From Arcanobacterium sp. (GTDB lineage: Bacteria; Actinomycetota; Actinomycetes; Actinomycetales; Actinomycetaceae): DNA of 64,000 nt. Location: the NCBI GenBank assembly GCA_022778805.1, contig JALFSN010000005.1:1-64000 (forward strand), given 5' to 3'. Shown here one piece after another: positions 16,745 to 27,198 of this stretch. How positions within the stretch are numbered: position 1 is the first letter of the stretch; every line of letters begins with the position of its first letter. The translations under genes were made by a program, and so were the position numbers. Under the pieces are notes generated by a model, which had not been told where the DNA came from, did no database searches, and was given only the letters and a program-made list of their open reading frames with translations.

Positions 16745-17851
16745 GTGATACAACCGCCCGAAGATAGCGCTCGTGCAGTCGAAGTCGAGATGCATCACAT
16801 TGATAAATTTTATGGGCGTATGCACGCACTCATTGACTTCGACCTGAGCATTAACCCTGGAGAAATGGTGGTGCTAGTGGGACCATCAGGATGCGGGAAA
16901 ACCACGGCACTGCGCACACTTGCTGGTTTGGAAAGCGTGACGTCGGGGCGCATTATGATTGGAGGTCACGACGTCACCAACCTGCCCGTCCAGAAACGTA
17001 AGCTCGCTATGGTGTTTCAGGCTTATTCGCTTTTTCCTCACCTCAACGCCCTCGACAATGTAGCATTTGGGCTGCGTACTCGACACGTGCCAAAGAACGA
17101 AGCGGAAAAGCAGGCTGCTCAGGCTCTTGATCTCGTAGGTTTATCAGATCAATATGCAAAGTTTGTGCATCAGATGTCTGGTGGGCAACAGCAGCGAGTG
17201 GCATTGGCACGCGCCCTGGCAGTTCGCCCGCACGTACTGCTTCTCGACGAACCACTCTCCGCTCTCGATGCGAAAGTCCGCGTGCAACTGCGCGATGAGA
17301 TTCGCCGAATCCAACAGGAGGTGGGGATGACAACGCTGTTCGTAACCCACGATCAGGAAGAGGCCCTCTCTATTGCCGATCGCGTGGGCGTGATGCACGG
17401 CGGGCGTGTGGAGCAAATTGGCTCCCCTGAAGATATCTACAACAGACCAGAAACTCCGTTTGTAGGAAATTTCATTGGAGTTTCCAACAAAATTCGTGCC
17501 TATTCTGACGGCGCGCAGGCCACATTATATCAACAGCGGGTACCACTGCTGCCAGGCTCCGCTCTCGGGGCAGTGGAGGTGCTGATCCGTCCTGAGGCTG
17601 TGCAGCTCACCCCGGCCACAGGGCGCGGCACCCATGACGGCGCCACTGCCACGCTGGTAGCCTCATCATTCCTAGGAGCACTCGCTCGCGTAACGGTGAA
17701 AACAGCTGACGGCACAGAAATCGTTGCTCAACTCCCATCAACGGCAGCGGCAGCTATCCCGCTTGGACAAGCCGTAGCGGTGAGTTTCGCGCCGATTCCG
17801 GCACTAGCCCAACGGATTCCTACCCAAACTGCCAGCGCCGGCAACTCCTGA
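16745..17851 (+). CDS. ABC importer ATPase (spermidine/iron type, with C-terminal TOBE-like region)
   Basis: The energising subunit. The 368-residue protein shows Walker A GPSGCGKTT near residue 46, the Q-loop in VFQAYSLFPHL, the signature MSGGQQQRVALARAL near 142, Walker B LLLDEPLSALD and the switch His in VTHDQEEA. After the nucleotide domain a TOBE-like region (about 240-368) is present, as in PotA/FbpC. The GTG start has GAGGATAG upstream. The closing stretch is Ala/Thr-rich. With the two permeases and the lipoprotein it forms a complete importer. Confidence 0.93.
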   Translation: MIQPPEDSARAVEVEMHHIDKFYGRMHALIDFDLSINPGEMVVLVGPSGCGKTTALRTLAGLESVTSGRIMIGGHDVTNLPVQKRKLAMVFQAYSLFPHLNALDNVAFGLRTRHVPKNEAEKQAAQALDLVGLSDQYAKFVHQMSGGQQQRVALARALAVRPHVLLLDEPLSALDAKVRVQLRDEIRRIQQEVGMTTLFVTHDQEEALSIADRVGVMHGGRVEQIGSPEDIYNRPETPFVGNFIGVSNKIRAYSDGAQATLYQQRVPLLPGSALGAVEVLIRPEAVQLTPATGRGTHDGATATLVASSFLGALARVTVKTADGTEIVAQLPSTAAAAIPLGQAVAVSFAPIPALAQRIPTQTASAGNS

Positions 17852-17930
17852 TGTCACATCCTACCGGCGCGTCCCCAACTCACACGGAAATTGCTTGCGC
17901 GGCGCTGCAGAGCACCTGGCATCGCGTTCT

Positions 17931-17970
17931 TGCGTATCATCATCCACTGACTGCGTATCATCCAATGAGA
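17931..17970. repeat. Tandem duplication at the 3' end of proS
   Basis: TGCGTATCATCATCCACTGAC (17931-17951, in part) is followed directly by TGCGTATCATCCAATGAGA (17952-17970). The second copy includes the proS stop codon at 17958-17960. Confidence 0.65.
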
Positions 17971-19754
17971 TGAGTGAGCTCCGCTACCGCACTTTCCACT
18001 GGCACCTCGCTCGATAAGCCAGTGCTGCGAGTGCGCAACTCTACCATGCCATCTTTGAAACCGCGCCCCACCACCACAGCGTATGGAGCACCAATCAGCT
18101 CGTAATCTGCAAATTTCACGCCGGCGCTCATCTTTGGCCGATCGTCGAGCAGCACCCTGAATCCGGCTGCTTCCACCTCAGCGGCAATCTTTTCAGCAGC
18201 AGCAAAGAGCTCGTCACCTTTGCCGGTGGCAATCACGTGCACCTGCACAGGAGCCACATCAAGTGGCCAGACCATGCCTTTTTCATCGTGGTTTTGCTCG
18301 ACGAGAGCCGCCACCAGACGGCTCACCCCAATACCGTAAGAGCCCATCGTCACCACGGTCGCTTTACCGTTTTGATCGAGCACTGTGAGACCCAGCGCTT
18401 TTGCGTACTTACGGCCAAGTGCGAAAATGTGCCCGATTTCAATACCTCGCTCGATAGTGAGCGGCCCAGATCCATCGGGAGCTTCATCTCCAGCGCGAAC
18501 TTCCACTGCTTCAATCATTCCATCAGCTTCAAAGTCTCGGCCATAGACCACGTTCATCACGTGCTTTCCAATTTCGTTCGCACCCGTAATCCACACCGAG
18601 CCACGGGCAATATGCGCATCAAGCAAATACTTGATACCGCCTACTGGAGATCCATCAGCATCTTTCGTACATCCAGCACTCTGCGGGCCAATCACCGTAG
18701 AGCCAATATATCCAGGCACTAACTCTGGGAACTGCTTGAGATCGTCAGGCGTGGCCATCTCCACTTCCAAAGGACTGAGGTTAGCCTCTACGCGGCCAAG
18801 GTCTACCTCACGATCCCCTGGCACTCCTACGACGAAGAGTTCACGCTGGCCGTCAGGGTGAATCCCCACAAGTACCACGTTCTTGAGGGTATCGCTCGCC
18901 TGCCATGGACGATCAGAGCGCGGATGCAGTGTATTAAACACATCGACGAGCGCATCAATCGTCTTTGCCTCTGGAGTATCCACCACCTGCGGAGCGGGTA
19001 CGTCTGCATAATCTTGCTCTGGCTGGGCAGGAGTAGTGACCGCTTCCGTATTGGCTGCGTAGCCTCCGGCGCTGCGCACGAAGGTATCTTCTCCAATGGC
19101 ACACGGGAAGAGGAACTCTTCCGAGCGTGAGCCTCCCATAGCTCCACTCTGTGCTGAGCACACCACAAAAGGCAGGCCCAAGCGGGTAAAGATCCGTTGA
19201 TATGCCTGCCGCATCACGTCATAGCTGGCATTGAGTCCGGCGTCATCAATATCAAAGCTATACGCATCCTTCATCACGAATTCACGCGTGCGCAAAATTC
19301 CGGCGCGCGGCCGCGCCTCATCACGGTATTTCGTCTGAATCTGATAGAGCATCGCTGGCAGATCTTTATATGAGCTATACATATCTTTCACTGCTAAAGT
19401 GAACATCTCTTCGTGCGTAGGCGCGAGTAGATAATCACCATCACGGCGATCTTTGAGACGGAAAAGGTTTGCGCCATATTCTTCCCAACGATTCGTAGCC
19501 TCATAGGGCTCACGGGGCAAAAGTGCCGGGAACAGCAGCTCTTGCGCACCAGCGGCGTCCATCTCCTCGCGCACAATAGCTTCCACCCGACGCAAGACCT
19601 TAAGCCCTAGCGGGAGCCAGGTGTAGATTCCAGGAGAGACGCGGCGCACGTATCCCGCCCGCACAAGGAGCTTGTGAGAATCTACTTCAGCATCAGCTGG
19701 ATCATCGCGTAGAGTGCGCAAAAAGAGCTTCGACATTTTCAGCATGTCCACCAT
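17958..19754 (-). CDS. proS: Prolyl-tRNA synthetase (bacterial type)
   Basis: ProS charges tRNA-Pro with proline. The protein has the bacterial-type layout: class II catalytic core with motif 2 near [20 protein letters not shown], an editing-type insertion (about 230-380), motif 3 [14 protein letters not shown] and the anticodon-binding domain ending [14 protein letters not shown]. The family N-terminus is [17 protein letters not shown] place the start at the ATG at 19754 (AGGGG seven bases upstream); the ATG at 19745 is also possible. The longer frame to 19844 has no homology. About 598 residues. A tandem duplication spans the stop codon. Confidence 0.95.
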   Translation of the reverse strand: MVDMLKMSKLFLRTLRDDPADAEVDSHKLLVRAGYVRRVSPGIYTWLPLGLKVLRRVEAIVREEMDAAGAQELLFPALLPREPYEATNRWEEYGANLFRLKDRRDGDYLLAPTHEEMFTLAVKDMYSSYKDLPAMLYQIQTKYRDEARPRAGILRTREFVMKDAYSFDIDDAGLNASYDVMRQAYQRIFTRLGLPFVVCSAQSGAMGGSRSEEFLFPCAIGEDTFVRSAGGYAANTEAVTTPAQPEQDYADVPAPQVVDTPEAKTIDALVDVFNTLHPRSDRPWQASDTLKNVVLVGIHPDGQRELFVVGVPGDREVDLGRVEANLSPLEVEMATPDDLKQFPELVPGYIGSTVIGPQSAGCTKDADGSPVGGIKYLLDAHIARGSVWITGANEIGKHVMNVVYGRDFEADGMIEAVEVRAGDEAPDGSGPLTIERGIEIGHIFALGRKYAKALGLTVLDQNGKATVVTMGSYGIGVSRLVAALVEQNHDEKGMVWPLDVAPVQVHVIATGKGDELFAAAEKIAAEVEAAGFRVLLDDRPKMSAGVKFADYELIGAPYAVVVGRGFKDGMVELRTRSTGLSSEVPVESAVAELTHLIG

Positions 19755-19858
19755 TTTAACGCCCCTGAGCAATGGAGCCGAATTACCGCCGTACAGAGGG
19801 CAGTAAGCAGCGCGGTACTTGCCTGCATTCTCCGCTACTTGCATTCGCAGCTGCTCAC

Positions 19859-19890
19859 ATGCGTCTTAGCAGCTATGCGTCTTAGCAGCA
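19859..19890. repeat. Tandem 16-bp duplication after the GNAT gene
   Basis: ATGCGTCTTAGCAGCT (19859-19874) is followed by ATGCGTCTTAGCAGCA (19875-19890). On the minus strand the copies lie directly after the GNAT stop codon and resemble the last codons of that gene (GTGCTGCTGTAAC). The core CTTAGCAGCAC recurs at 63015-63041. Confidence 0.8.
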
Positions 19891-19892
19891 CG

Positions 19893-20762
19893 TTACAGCA
19901 GCACCGTGGCGTACTCGCCCACCACAGTAAAACCTGCCTTTTCGTACGTACGCACAGCAGGCAGATTGAAATCATTGACGTATAGATGCACAGTGACGCC
20001 GAAACGTCGCCGTATCTGCTGCGCTACCGCCACCATCGCCGGAGCTGCCAACCCTCGTCCGCGCAGTTCCGGAGTGACCCACACCCCTTGTATCTGAGCT
20101 ACACCCCCAGCGAAAGCCCCCACATCCGCCTTAAATTCCACCCGCTGATGCCCACGGACATCACGTCCCATACGCACGAAAGTAAAACCTTGCGAGATGA
20201 GGGCACGTACCCGCTTAGCATAGAAGCCGCCGCGCTCACGTGGATCATAGCCGACTTCTTCCAGAAACATTGCCGCTGAAGCGGGAAAGACCACATCAAA
20301 CTCACGCGGATCGGCAATGCGCACCTGCGAATCAGCACTGACGACGCTCGCAGACTCTCCTTGCCACACCATTGACAGCTGGTGGGCGCGCACCTCACGC
20401 GGAGCATGAAAATCGGAGCGCACTAGCTCCCACAGCGGCAAAACTTGCTCGGCTGCTCCCACAAGCGAATTGGCATATACCCGAGCGCGGGAAAAATAAT
20501 GCGCCAGCGCAGCGCGACTCTCCGCAGTAAATCCCCATGGAATGATGTTCGCCCCGTTCCAGCACACTGCCTGTAGCGCGCCATCATCGGAGAAGTAGCC
20601 GACGAAATGTTGCCCACTGGGAGTGGGAGGCAGGTGATCGAGCCATCCCCGCATCAACACCGTCTCCACGGGCGCCTGCGCCATCAATTCAGCTGCCGCC
20701 ACATAGTCCCCACGCCCAAGCCTACGAAGCGGCGTTGTACAGCTTTGCCAGGGGAAACGCAT
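19893..20762 (-). CDS. GNAT acetyltransferase with N-terminal DUF4081 domain (Rv2867c-like)
   Basis: A 289-residue protein with two parts: an N-terminal domain of about 140 residues as in DUF4081 proteins and a C-terminal GNAT domain. The acetyl-CoA loop is VTPELRGRGLAAPAMVAVA, near residue 230, followed by LYVNDFNLPAVRTYEKAGF, the typical GNAT end. The order GNAT-ispG-rseP-dxr is conserved across Actinomycetota. The ATG at 20762 has GGGAG upstream; a GTG six codons earlier is less likely. The acceptor substrate is unknown. Confidence 0.85.
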   Translation of the reverse strand: MRFPWQSCTTPLRRLGRGDYVAAAELMAQAPVETVLMRGWLDHLPPTPSGQHFVGYFSDDGALQAVCWNGANIIPWGFTAESRAALAHYFSRARVYANSLVGAAEQVLPLWELVRSDFHAPREVRAHQLSMVWQGESASVVSADSQVRIADPREFDVVFPASAAMFLEEVGYDPRERGGFYAKRVRALISQGFTFVRMGRDVRGHQRVEFKADVGAFAGGVAQIQGVWVTPELRGRGLAAPAMVAVAQQIRRRFGVTVHLYVNDFNLPAVRTYEKAGFTVVGEYATVLL

Positions 20763-20823
20763 TAGGATACGCTCCCCCACACCAGGCCACAGCGCAGCTC
20801 CATCGTCCGAGTCATCAGCTGCG

Positions 20824-22023
20824 TCACGCCGTCACCGTCGGATGGGCATCGGTATCTGCCGTCAGTCCTCGCTCAGCAGCAACCTGAGGCGCCAGCTCCA
20901 CCAACGTACGTACGATCTCGCTCTCCGGCACCGTCTTTACCACTTTTCCAGCGATAAAGATTTGGCCTTTTCCATTGCCACTAGCCACACCTAGATCAGC
21001 TTCGCGCGCTTCGCCTGGACCATTGACGACGCACCCCATCACAGCCACTCGCAGTGGATACGTGATGCCTTTCAGCCCAGCCTCCACTTCATTAGCGAGC
21101 CTCCAAATGTCCACTTGGGCGCGTCCACAGCCAGGGCAGCTCACAATTTCGAGAGTCTTCGGCCGCAGGTTGAGCGAGCGCAAAATCTGCTCTCCCACGC
21201 GCACTTCCTCCACGGGATCATCAGACAGCGAGACTCGAATGGTATCTCCGATGCCTTCCGCTAAAAGCACACCAAATGCCACAGCCGATTTAATCGAACC
21301 TTGAAAAGCAGGGCCAGCCTCCGTGACGCCGAGATGCAACGGCCAATCGCCGGCATCACTGAGCAGCTCATAGGCGCGCACTACCGTCACCGGATCGTGA
21401 TGCTTCACCGAGATGGCAAAGTCATAGAAACCAGCATCCTCAAAGAGTTTCGCCTCATTCACTGCCGATTCCACCAACGCCTCGGGAGTAGCACGGCCGT
21501 ATTTGTCCAGTAGACGCTTATCGAGACTTCCCGCGTTGATTCCAATTCGCATTGACGTTCCATTCGCACGTGCGGCAGCGGCAATCTCTGGAATCACGTC
21601 GTCAAATTTTTTGATATTGCCTGGATTGACGCGCACCCCGCAGCCCGCTTCAATGGCCGCGAACACGTAGCGCGGCTGGAAATGAATATCGGCCACCACG
21701 GGGATGGCACTGCGCTGCGTGATTGCAGCGAGCGCATCAGCGTCTTTGTCCGTCGGGCACGCCACCCGCACGATATCACAGCCAGCGGCAGTGAGTGCCG
21801 CAATCTGCTGCAGCGTAGCATCCACATCCCACGTTTTCGTCGTAGTCATCGATTGCACGGCAATAGGAGCACCGCCTCCTACGCTCACTCCACCAACGTG
21901 AATTTGTCGGGTAGGCCGGCGCTGCGCCAAGACGGAGACAGTGTCAGATACGTGCTGCGCTGATTGAGCGCGGTTCACGGGGCGCTCATCGCTGCCCGCA
22001 TTCGCTCTTTGTTCGTTGCTCAC
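20824..22023 (-). CDS. ispG: 4-hydroxy-3-methylbut-2-enyl diphosphate synthase
   Basis: IspG (GcpE) is the [4Fe-4S] enzyme of the MEP isoprenoid pathway that converts MEcPP to HMBPP. Cluster ligands appear in SCPGCGRAQ and, further on, [11 protein letters not shown]. The TIM-barrel part includes [17 protein letters not shown] and RVNPGNI. The frame extends 35 codons upstream without homology. I take the GTG at 22023, seven bases after a TACAAT -10 element, implying a leaderless mRNA; a start a few codons later is possible. About 399 residues. dxr, an earlier pathway step, is two genes upstream. Confidence 0.94.
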   Translation of the reverse strand: MSNEQRANAGSDERPVNRAQSAQHVSDTVSVLAQRRPTRQIHVGGVSVGGGAPIAVQSMTTTKTWDVDATLQQIAALTAAGCDIVRVACPTDKDADALAAITQRSAIPVVADIHFQPRYVFAAIEAGCGVRVNPGNIKKFDDVIPEIAAAARANGTSMRIGINAGSLDKRLLDKYGRATPEALVESAVNEAKLFEDAGFYDFAISVKHHDPVTVVRAYELLSDAGDWPLHLGVTEAGPAFQGSIKSAVAFGVLLAEGIGDTIRVSLSDDPVEEVRVGEQILRSLNLRPKTLEIVSCPGCGRAQVDIWRLANEVEAGLKGITYPLRVAVMGCVVNGPGEAREADLGVASGNGKGQIFIAGKVVKTVPESEIVRTLVELAPQVAAERGLTADTDAHPTVTA

Positions 22024-22030
22024 GCGCGCT

Positions 22031-22036
22031 ATTGTA
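22031..22036 (-). promoter_or_regulatory. -10 element of a likely leaderless ispG transcript
   Basis: TACAAT on the minus strand ends seven bases before the GTG start of ispG. No ribosome binding site is visible. This spacing places transcription initiation at the start codon. Confidence 0.45.
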
Positions 22037-22091
22037 GTGCACCTGCCATCAAAGTGTGCGCCGATCGGCCGATGGAGTTCACCTATCACTA

Positions 22092-22123
22092 CCGGAATGG
22101 CCGAAAACCGGAACGGCCGAAAA
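22092..22123. repeat. Tandem 16-bp duplication between rseP and ispG
   Basis: CCGGAATGGCCGAAAA (22092-22107) is followed by CCGGAACGGCCGAAAA (22108-22123), one mismatch. It lies upstream of ispG, downstream of rseP. Confidence 0.85.
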
Positions 22124-22239
22124 GGCACTGCCGTGTCAGCCGCCCAACTGTACCCAGCCGCATCCCGCCGATCTCAACTGCACACCTAAGCCATATCCCG
22201 CCGCACCAGCAACGATGCTGCCGAGGGAACAGCCGTCTC

Positions 22240-23550
22240 CTAGACGACAGGATTGACGATGTCGGCCACCACCAGTAGCAGCGTCATCACCGTAAAAAAG
22301 ACAATCACGGCGTAACTCACCGGCAGCAGACGCGCCGTGTCGAACGCTCCTGGATCCGGTCGTCCTCGCCAGCGGGCAAACATGCGGCGTATCCCCTCGA
22401 TAAGAGCGCCTAGAATGTGCCCACCATCGAGTGGCAGCAGCGGAATAAGATTGAAGACGAAAAGGCTCATATTAAGCGATGCCATCAGCATTAAAAAGTC
22501 AGCACTCCGTTGAGCAAACCCATACCACGAGGCCTGAGCGCTGGTGATCGTACCAGCCATATCAGCTATTCCCACAATACCCACTACTGAGTCCGCATCG
22601 CGGGGCGCTCCAGAGACGAGTTGCGCTGCCGTATCCCACAGCTTCATTGGCAGCACCGCCACGATCTGGGCAGTGCCAACCGCCAGCTTGCCAACTTGCA
22701 GCAGAGCCGATCCAAGGGACTGCCGGCGCATCTCCAACTGGGGCGATATACCTACATATGGTTTGAGCTCCGTGCGCTCACGTCCTGTCTGCGGATCGGT
22801 GACGACGTCACTCCCGCGGATGAGTGGCCGTTCAGCTAGTACTGGAGAGAGCGTCAGCGTCAGCAGTGCGTCAGCGTCAGGACGGCGTATCTGCACCTGA
22901 ACTGTTTCCGTGCCGCCGTGCGCAATCGCAGCTTGCACATCTTCCCACGAATCTACGGAGGTATTTCCCCAAGAGAGAATCTGATCACCCGCACGCAGAC
23001 CGGCGCGGGCTGCTGGCGAGGCGGCATCCCTGCTGCAAGTAGCCGTTCCATCGATACACTGCTGCACATCTGCCAACGTCGTCCCGTATACTCCCCCACC
23101 GATTCCGCACAGCACTCCCACAGTGAGGATGAGCGAAAGTAGCAAATTAACGCATGGCCCACCGAACATGACGATGAGCTTTTTATGGGCCGGCAAACGC
23201 CAAAAGGCCAAGTGTTCTTCCCCTGGCTCCAGCTGTGCGGCAGAATCCTGCCGCGCCTGTTCGGCAGCGGTGAACTCGCCATTAGGCTTCATCACTCGCA
23301 CACCTGCAGGCGCTGGAGCCAGCATTCCCGCGAGCTGCACAAAACCACCGAGCGGGATAGCTTTTATGCCATACTCCGTACCGCCTCGGTGCACGCTCCA
23401 GAGCGTGGGGCCAAAACCGATGAAATACTTCGGCACTTTCACGCCAAACTTCTTGGCAGGCAGTAGGTGCCCCAGTTCATGAAGACCCACCGTTATGAGT
23501 AATCCCACCACGAAAAGTACAATACCCAGCGCCATGAGCAATAGCGTCAC
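22240..23550 (-). CDS. rseP: Site-2 zinc metalloprotease, RseP/Rip1 (M50) family
   Basis: An intramembrane protease that cleaves membrane-bound regulators such as anti-sigma factors. The 436-residue protein has the zinc motif HELGH in the first transmembrane helix (about residue 24), a PDZ domain in the middle (about 170-260, AGLRAGDQILSWGNTSVD) and the second metal-site motif LPLLPLDGGH in the third helix. The GTG start has GAGGAA four bases upstream. It sits between dxr and ispG as in mycobacteria (Rip1). Its substrates are not visible in the window. Confidence 0.93.
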   Translation of the reverse strand: MTLLLMALGIVLFVVGLLITVGLHELGHLLPAKKFGVKVPKYFIGFGPTLWSVHRGGTEYGIKAIPLGGFVQLAGMLAPAPAGVRVMKPNGEFTAAEQARQDSAAQLEPGEEHLAFWRLPAHKKLIVMFGGPCVNLLLSLILTVGVLCGIGGGVYGTTLADVQQCIDGTATCSRDAASPAARAGLRAGDQILSWGNTSVDSWEDVQAAIAHGGTETVQVQIRRPDADALLTLTLSPVLAERPLIRGSDVVTDPQTGRERTELKPYVGISPQLEMRRQSLGSALLQVGKLAVGTAQIVAVLPMKLWDTAAQLVSGAPRDADSVVGIVGIADMAGTITSAQASWYGFAQRSADFLMLMASLNMSLFVFNLIPLLPLDGGHILGALIEGIRRMFARWRGRPDPGAFDTARLLPVSYAVIVFFTVMTLLLVVADIVNPVV

Positions 23551-23598
23551 GCGTTCCTCACTTTCAGCCCCGCCAGATTATTCAGCCTCTGCACGCTT

Positions 23599-24882
23599 TC
23601 AACTCTGCTCGATAAGCGTATCTGCCTGCGCCCGTGCCCACTTTTCAGCGGCTTGCACAGTATCCAGAGTGAGGGCTTGATCTGATACGCCACCCAGCAA
23701 CGAGCTGTGCGCAAACTCGTCGAGCGTGCGCGCCACCACATCGGTCATTTCTAAGAAGCCGATAACTCCCTGGGAGAATGCTGCCACCGCCTGCTCGTTG
23801 GCAGCATTCATCACGGCGGGAAAGAGTGGCCCCGCCGCGAGCGCCTGCCGAGCCATCTGCACAGCTGGAAACGCCTCGTCGTCTAACGGCTCAAAACTCC
23901 AGTTCATCGCCTGCGTCCAATCGCATGCCTGAGCAACATCCTTGAGCCGCCTCGGCCAGCTCAGGCCGAGCGCAATCGGCAGGCGCATATCTGGCGGGGA
24001 AAGCTGAGCCACTGTGGAACCATCCGTGAACTCCACCATCGAGTGCACGAATGACTGCGGATGCACCACGGCGACGATCTGCTCCGGTGGTATGTCGAAA
24101 AGATACGCCGCCTCGATTAATTCCAGCCCTTTATTCATGAGCGTGGCGGAATTAATCGTCACTACCGGCCCCATCGTCCATGTGGGGTGACGCAGAGCCT
24201 CACGCACTGTGACGTGCGTCAGTTCATCGCGGCTGCGCCCCCGAAATGGCCCGCCACTCGCCGTCAAAATCAGACGATGCACATATGAACGTCCATCCGT
24301 ATTGGCACTGGTGAGTCCTCGGTGGTGCATCCCCGACTGCAGCGCTTGGAAGATAGCCGAGTGCTCTGAATCGACTGGCACAATCTGCCCAGGACGTACC
24401 ATTGCTTCGGCCACCAGCTCCCCACCAGCTACGAGCGATTCTTTATTGGCCAGCGCCAGCGTCGCTCCCGTGCGCAATACTGCAAGCGTGGGGGCAAGCC
24501 CCACAGATCCGGTGATGCCGTTGAGCACCACATCGCTCTGTATCAGCGCGCTGGCAAGTGAGGCAGACGCATCGTCCTTGCACATCCCCTGCGCACATGC
24601 GGCCAGCTCAGCCATCGCCTCGGCGCCTGAGAAAATTTCCGGCTCAATGCGCCCGTCTCCAATAGCTGCCCAGGCATCGCGAAATGCCTGCACTGCCCGC
24701 GTATCGGCAAGGGCTACGGCCGGTACGTCAAAATCATGAGCTTGCTGGGCAAGGAGCTCGACGCGCGCACCGCCAGCGCCCAGACCAGCCACGCGGTAGT
24801 CCTCTCGATGATGCGCAATTACATCGAGAGCTTGCGTACCAATGGAGCCTGTCGAGCCAAGTATCCATATGTTTCGCATCAT
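23599..24882 (-). CDS. dxr: 1-deoxy-D-xylulose 5-phosphate reductoisomerase
   Basis: Dxr converts DXP to MEP with NADPH, the first committed step of the MEP pathway. The NADPH motif GSTGSIGTQALD starts at about residue 9. LALANKESLVAGG near 170 and VDSEHSAIFQAL near 195 carry metal and substrate residues; TASGGPFR is the flexible loop. The 427-residue length is slightly above average. The start may be either of two adjacent ATGs (24882 or 24879). It is upstream of rseP and ispG in the same direction. Confidence 0.95.
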   Translation of the reverse strand: MMRNIWILGSTGSIGTQALDVIAHHREDYRVAGLGAGGARVELLAQQAHDFDVPAVALADTRAVQAFRDAWAAIGDGRIEPEIFSGAEAMAELAACAQGMCKDDASASLASALIQSDVVLNGITGSVGLAPTLAVLRTGATLALANKESLVAGGELVAEAMVRPGQIVPVDSEHSAIFQALQSGMHHRGLTSANTDGRSYVHRLILTASGGPFRGRSRDELTHVTVREALRHPTWTMGPVVTINSATLMNKGLELIEAAYLFDIPPEQIVAVVHPQSFVHSMVEFTDGSTVAQLSPPDMRLPIALGLSWPRRLKDVAQACDWTQAMNWSFEPLDDEAFPAVQMARQALAAGPLFPAVMNAANEQAVAAFSQGVIGFLEMTDVVARTLDEFAHSSLLGGVSDQALTLDTVQAAEKWARAQADTLIEQS

Positions 24883-25014
24883 TCACCTGCTCTTTTCACC
24901 ACGATAATTCATTGTGGCCATATTGACCCGATTATTGACCTGATCATATTGCTTGCGCCTGCCGTATGCTGCTACATGCTGCTACTCTGCTCGCGCCACC
25001 GCCTATTGTGCTAT

Positions 25015-25719
25015 CTATTCCACCGCCAGCAACACTCTGATGAGCTCCTCGATATAGGCATCCACCACAGCTTCGTCGTAGGCATCGGCTTTCTTGGCAG
25101 CAGGAAAAGTTATCATGCGTGCATCATGCACGCTCACGTGGGCTTTCCCTGCGAAATAGGCATTCACACGATCGAGGAATCGATCCACAGGCGCCTTAGC
25201 ATAGCCAGTCTTTTTGGCATCTGCGAATCGTGCCCGTTTCGGTCGTCTCAGGCGAGGATAGAGCTGACGCGCCAGCTCATACGTGGCATCAAGCCAGGCT
25301 TCTTCACCGCTCTGAGTCAGCACAGCCGCACGCTGGCGTTGCACAAATGCCGTCTGTAATCTGTCGAGAGCCGCATCCACTGCCGATGGAGCATACCCTC
25401 CATGCACCATTGGAAAGGCTACGCCAGCTATGCTGGCTGCATCTATTGTTGTATCTATTGTCCTCTGTTGGCTGCGCAAACTGCGCGAACTGCGGGAGCT
25501 GCGCGTATCACTGCGAGAAGCTGCGGAGCGTGAGCTGCCGGCTCGTATCTCATTATGCACCGCTCGGATATCGCTCACTGTCTCATCGTCTGCATCGCCT
25601 GGTCTCGCATCAGGATGCGTGGCTACATAGCAGTTTTTCGCCTGAGCAAGGAACTGATCCACCCGCTGCATATCGTATCCGAGCTTGCACTTGCTCACTC
25701 GGGTAAACGTCGTCTTCAT
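25015..25719 (-). CDS. DivIVA-motif repeat protein
   Basis: An actinobacterial protein of 234 residues with four DivIVA-domain-like motifs: GYDMQRVDQFLAQA, GYAPSAVDAALDRLQTAF, GYAKAPVDRFLDRVNAYF and a divergent AYDEAVVDAYIEELIRVL. This pattern recalls membrane-curvature-binding segments of DivIVA/Wag31, but the long coiled coil of true DivIVA is absent. A Ser/Arg-rich linker (about 80-105) separates motif 1 from the rest. GGAAGGA precedes the ATG by five bases; the frame upstream to 25896 overlaps rlmN and is not coding. The gene lies just downstream of rlmN. Role probably in cell-pole or wall growth, by analogy only. Confidence 0.82.
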   Translation of the reverse strand: MKTTFTRVSKCKLGYDMQRVDQFLAQAKNCYVATHPDARPGDADDETVSDIRAVHNEIRAGSSRSAASRSDTRSSRSSRSLRSQQRTIDTTIDAASIAGVAFPMVHGGYAPSAVDAALDRLQTAFVQRQRAAVLTQSGEEAWLDATYELARQLYPRLRRPKRARFADAKKTGYAKAPVDRFLDRVNAYFAGKAHVSVHDARMITFPAAKKADAYDEAVVDAYIEELIRVLLAVE

Positions 25720-25762
25720 TGCTGTCCTTCCTGTCGGCGTCACGCAGCATCTTCTCTTGCTA

Positions 25763-27142
25763 CTATAGACGCAGATTGCCAGGCTTTGACGCCGAGGCAT
25801 TTTCCTTTTCTCGGCTGTTCTCTTTTTCTCGGAGCAGACGGTCGCGCACTGCCCGCTGAGCTTTCGCCGCTCGCGCAGCAATATGCTCTGGATCAATCAC
25901 TTTTGCTGCGAGCTGCCCGCAAGCGCCGTCGATGTCTGCCCCGCGCGTGTCCCGTATCGTGGTGGGGATTCCCGCCGCCGTCAGCGTATGCACAAATGCC
26001 TCTTGAGCGCGGTGTGTCGATGCCGTCCAGATACTACCTGGAGTGGGGTTGAGCGGAATCGGATTCACATGTGCCCAGCCTTTACCACGGCTGTTGAGTT
26101 CCTGCGCGAGCAGTTCGGCGCGCCACACGTGATCATTCATATCTTTGATCAAGGCATATTCAATGCTCACTCGCCGTCCAGTGCGCACGAAATAGTGCCG
26201 CGCTGCGTCGAGCAACTGAGAGACGTTATAGCTGGAGTTAATCGGAATGAGGTCATCGCGCAGATCGTCATCAGGGGCGTGCAAAGAAACGGCGAGGGTG
26301 AGCGGCAAACCTAGCTCTGCCAGCTTATGAATCCCTGGCACAATCCCCACGGTAGAAACTGTGATGTTGCGCGCTGATATCCCGAATCCTTCAGGAACCG
26401 GAGCAGTGATACGAGCAATAGCTTCCGTCACCGATTTGTAGTTGGATAGCGGCTCGCCCATCCCCATAAATACGATGTTCGTAATCCGGCGTGAATCTGC
26501 TGGAGCTTTTGGATTCGCATTCCCTCGCTGATCTACCTTCACTTTCCCTCCATGAGGGCGCTTATTGCCAGCAACAGCGTGAGCCGTGACGGCGCCGTCG
26601 CGGGCGGCGAGCATGTTGAGCCGCACCTCTTCCACAATCTCAGCTGCCGTGAGATTGCGTACCAGCCCTCCTTGCCCAGTGGCACAAAATGGGCACGCCA
26701 TTCCGCACCCAGCTTGAGCGGAGATACAGAGCGTCGTGCGATCCGGATATGCCATGAGCACGCTCTCAATCACTGCTCCGTCGAAGAGTCGCCACAGAGA
26801 TTTCACTGTGGCACCGCCGTCAGCCACCTGATGAGCTACCTCGGTGAGCAACTGCGGAAACATTTTTTCCGTGAGCTGGAAGCGCTGGGCTGCCGGTATA
26901 TCACTCATGTGTTCCGGATCCGTGGTGAGATGTTCAAAATAATGCCGTGAGAGTTGATCGGCTCGGAAAGCCTGATAGCCCAGCTCGTGGACGACCTGCC
27001 GACGCTCAGCCCCCGTCAGATCAGCTAAATGCCGCGCCGGCTTCCCGAAGCGTTGCTCAGTAAAACTCACGGATAGCGCCTGTCCATTTTCTACTCGCGG
27101 ACGCACTTGCCGTGACGGCGCACCTTGCTCATTGCCTTTCAT
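25763..27142 (-). CDS. rlmN: 23S rRNA (A2503-C2)/tRNA (A37-C2) methyltransferase
   Basis: A radical-SAM enzyme that methylates C2 of adenine in 23S rRNA and tRNA. The cluster motif CGMACPFC is near residue 145, MGMGEPLSNY marks the SAM region, and the C-terminal catalytic Cys lies in DIDGACGQL. The 459 residues exceed the usual 350-400 because of a hydrophilic insertion (about 185-225) and Lys/Glu-rich extensions at both ends. It belongs to the pyrH-frr-cdsA-rlmN run. Confidence 0.94.
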   Translation of the reverse strand: MKGNEQGAPSRQVRPRVENGQALSVSFTEQRFGKPARHLADLTGAERRQVVHELGYQAFRADQLSRHYFEHLTTDPEHMSDIPAAQRFQLTEKMFPQLLTEVAHQVADGGATVKSLWRLFDGAVIESVLMAYPDRTTLCISAQAGCGMACPFCATGQGGLVRNLTAAEIVEEVRLNMLAARDGAVTAHAVAGNKRPHGGKVKVDQRGNANPKAPADSRRITNIVFMGMGEPLSNYKSVTEAIARITAPVPEGFGISARNITVSTVGIVPGIHKLAELGLPLTLAVSLHAPDDDLRDDLIPINSSYNVSQLLDAARHYFVRTGRRVSIEYALIKDMNDHVWRAELLAQELNSRGKGWAHVNPIPLNPTPGSIWTASTHRAQEAFVHTLTAAGIPTTIRDTRGADIDGACGQLAAKVIDPEHIAARAAKAQRAVRDRLLREKENSREKENASASKPGNLRL

Positions 27143-27198
27143 ATGTTCAGACTAGCCCCACTTTTCTGCTCTTTTGATCTTTCTTTTTTGAACTGTTC

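Noticed and set aside
20824-22128. N-terminally extended IspG from 22128
   Set aside because: The extra 35 residues have no family counterpart, and the -10 element lies inside that extension.
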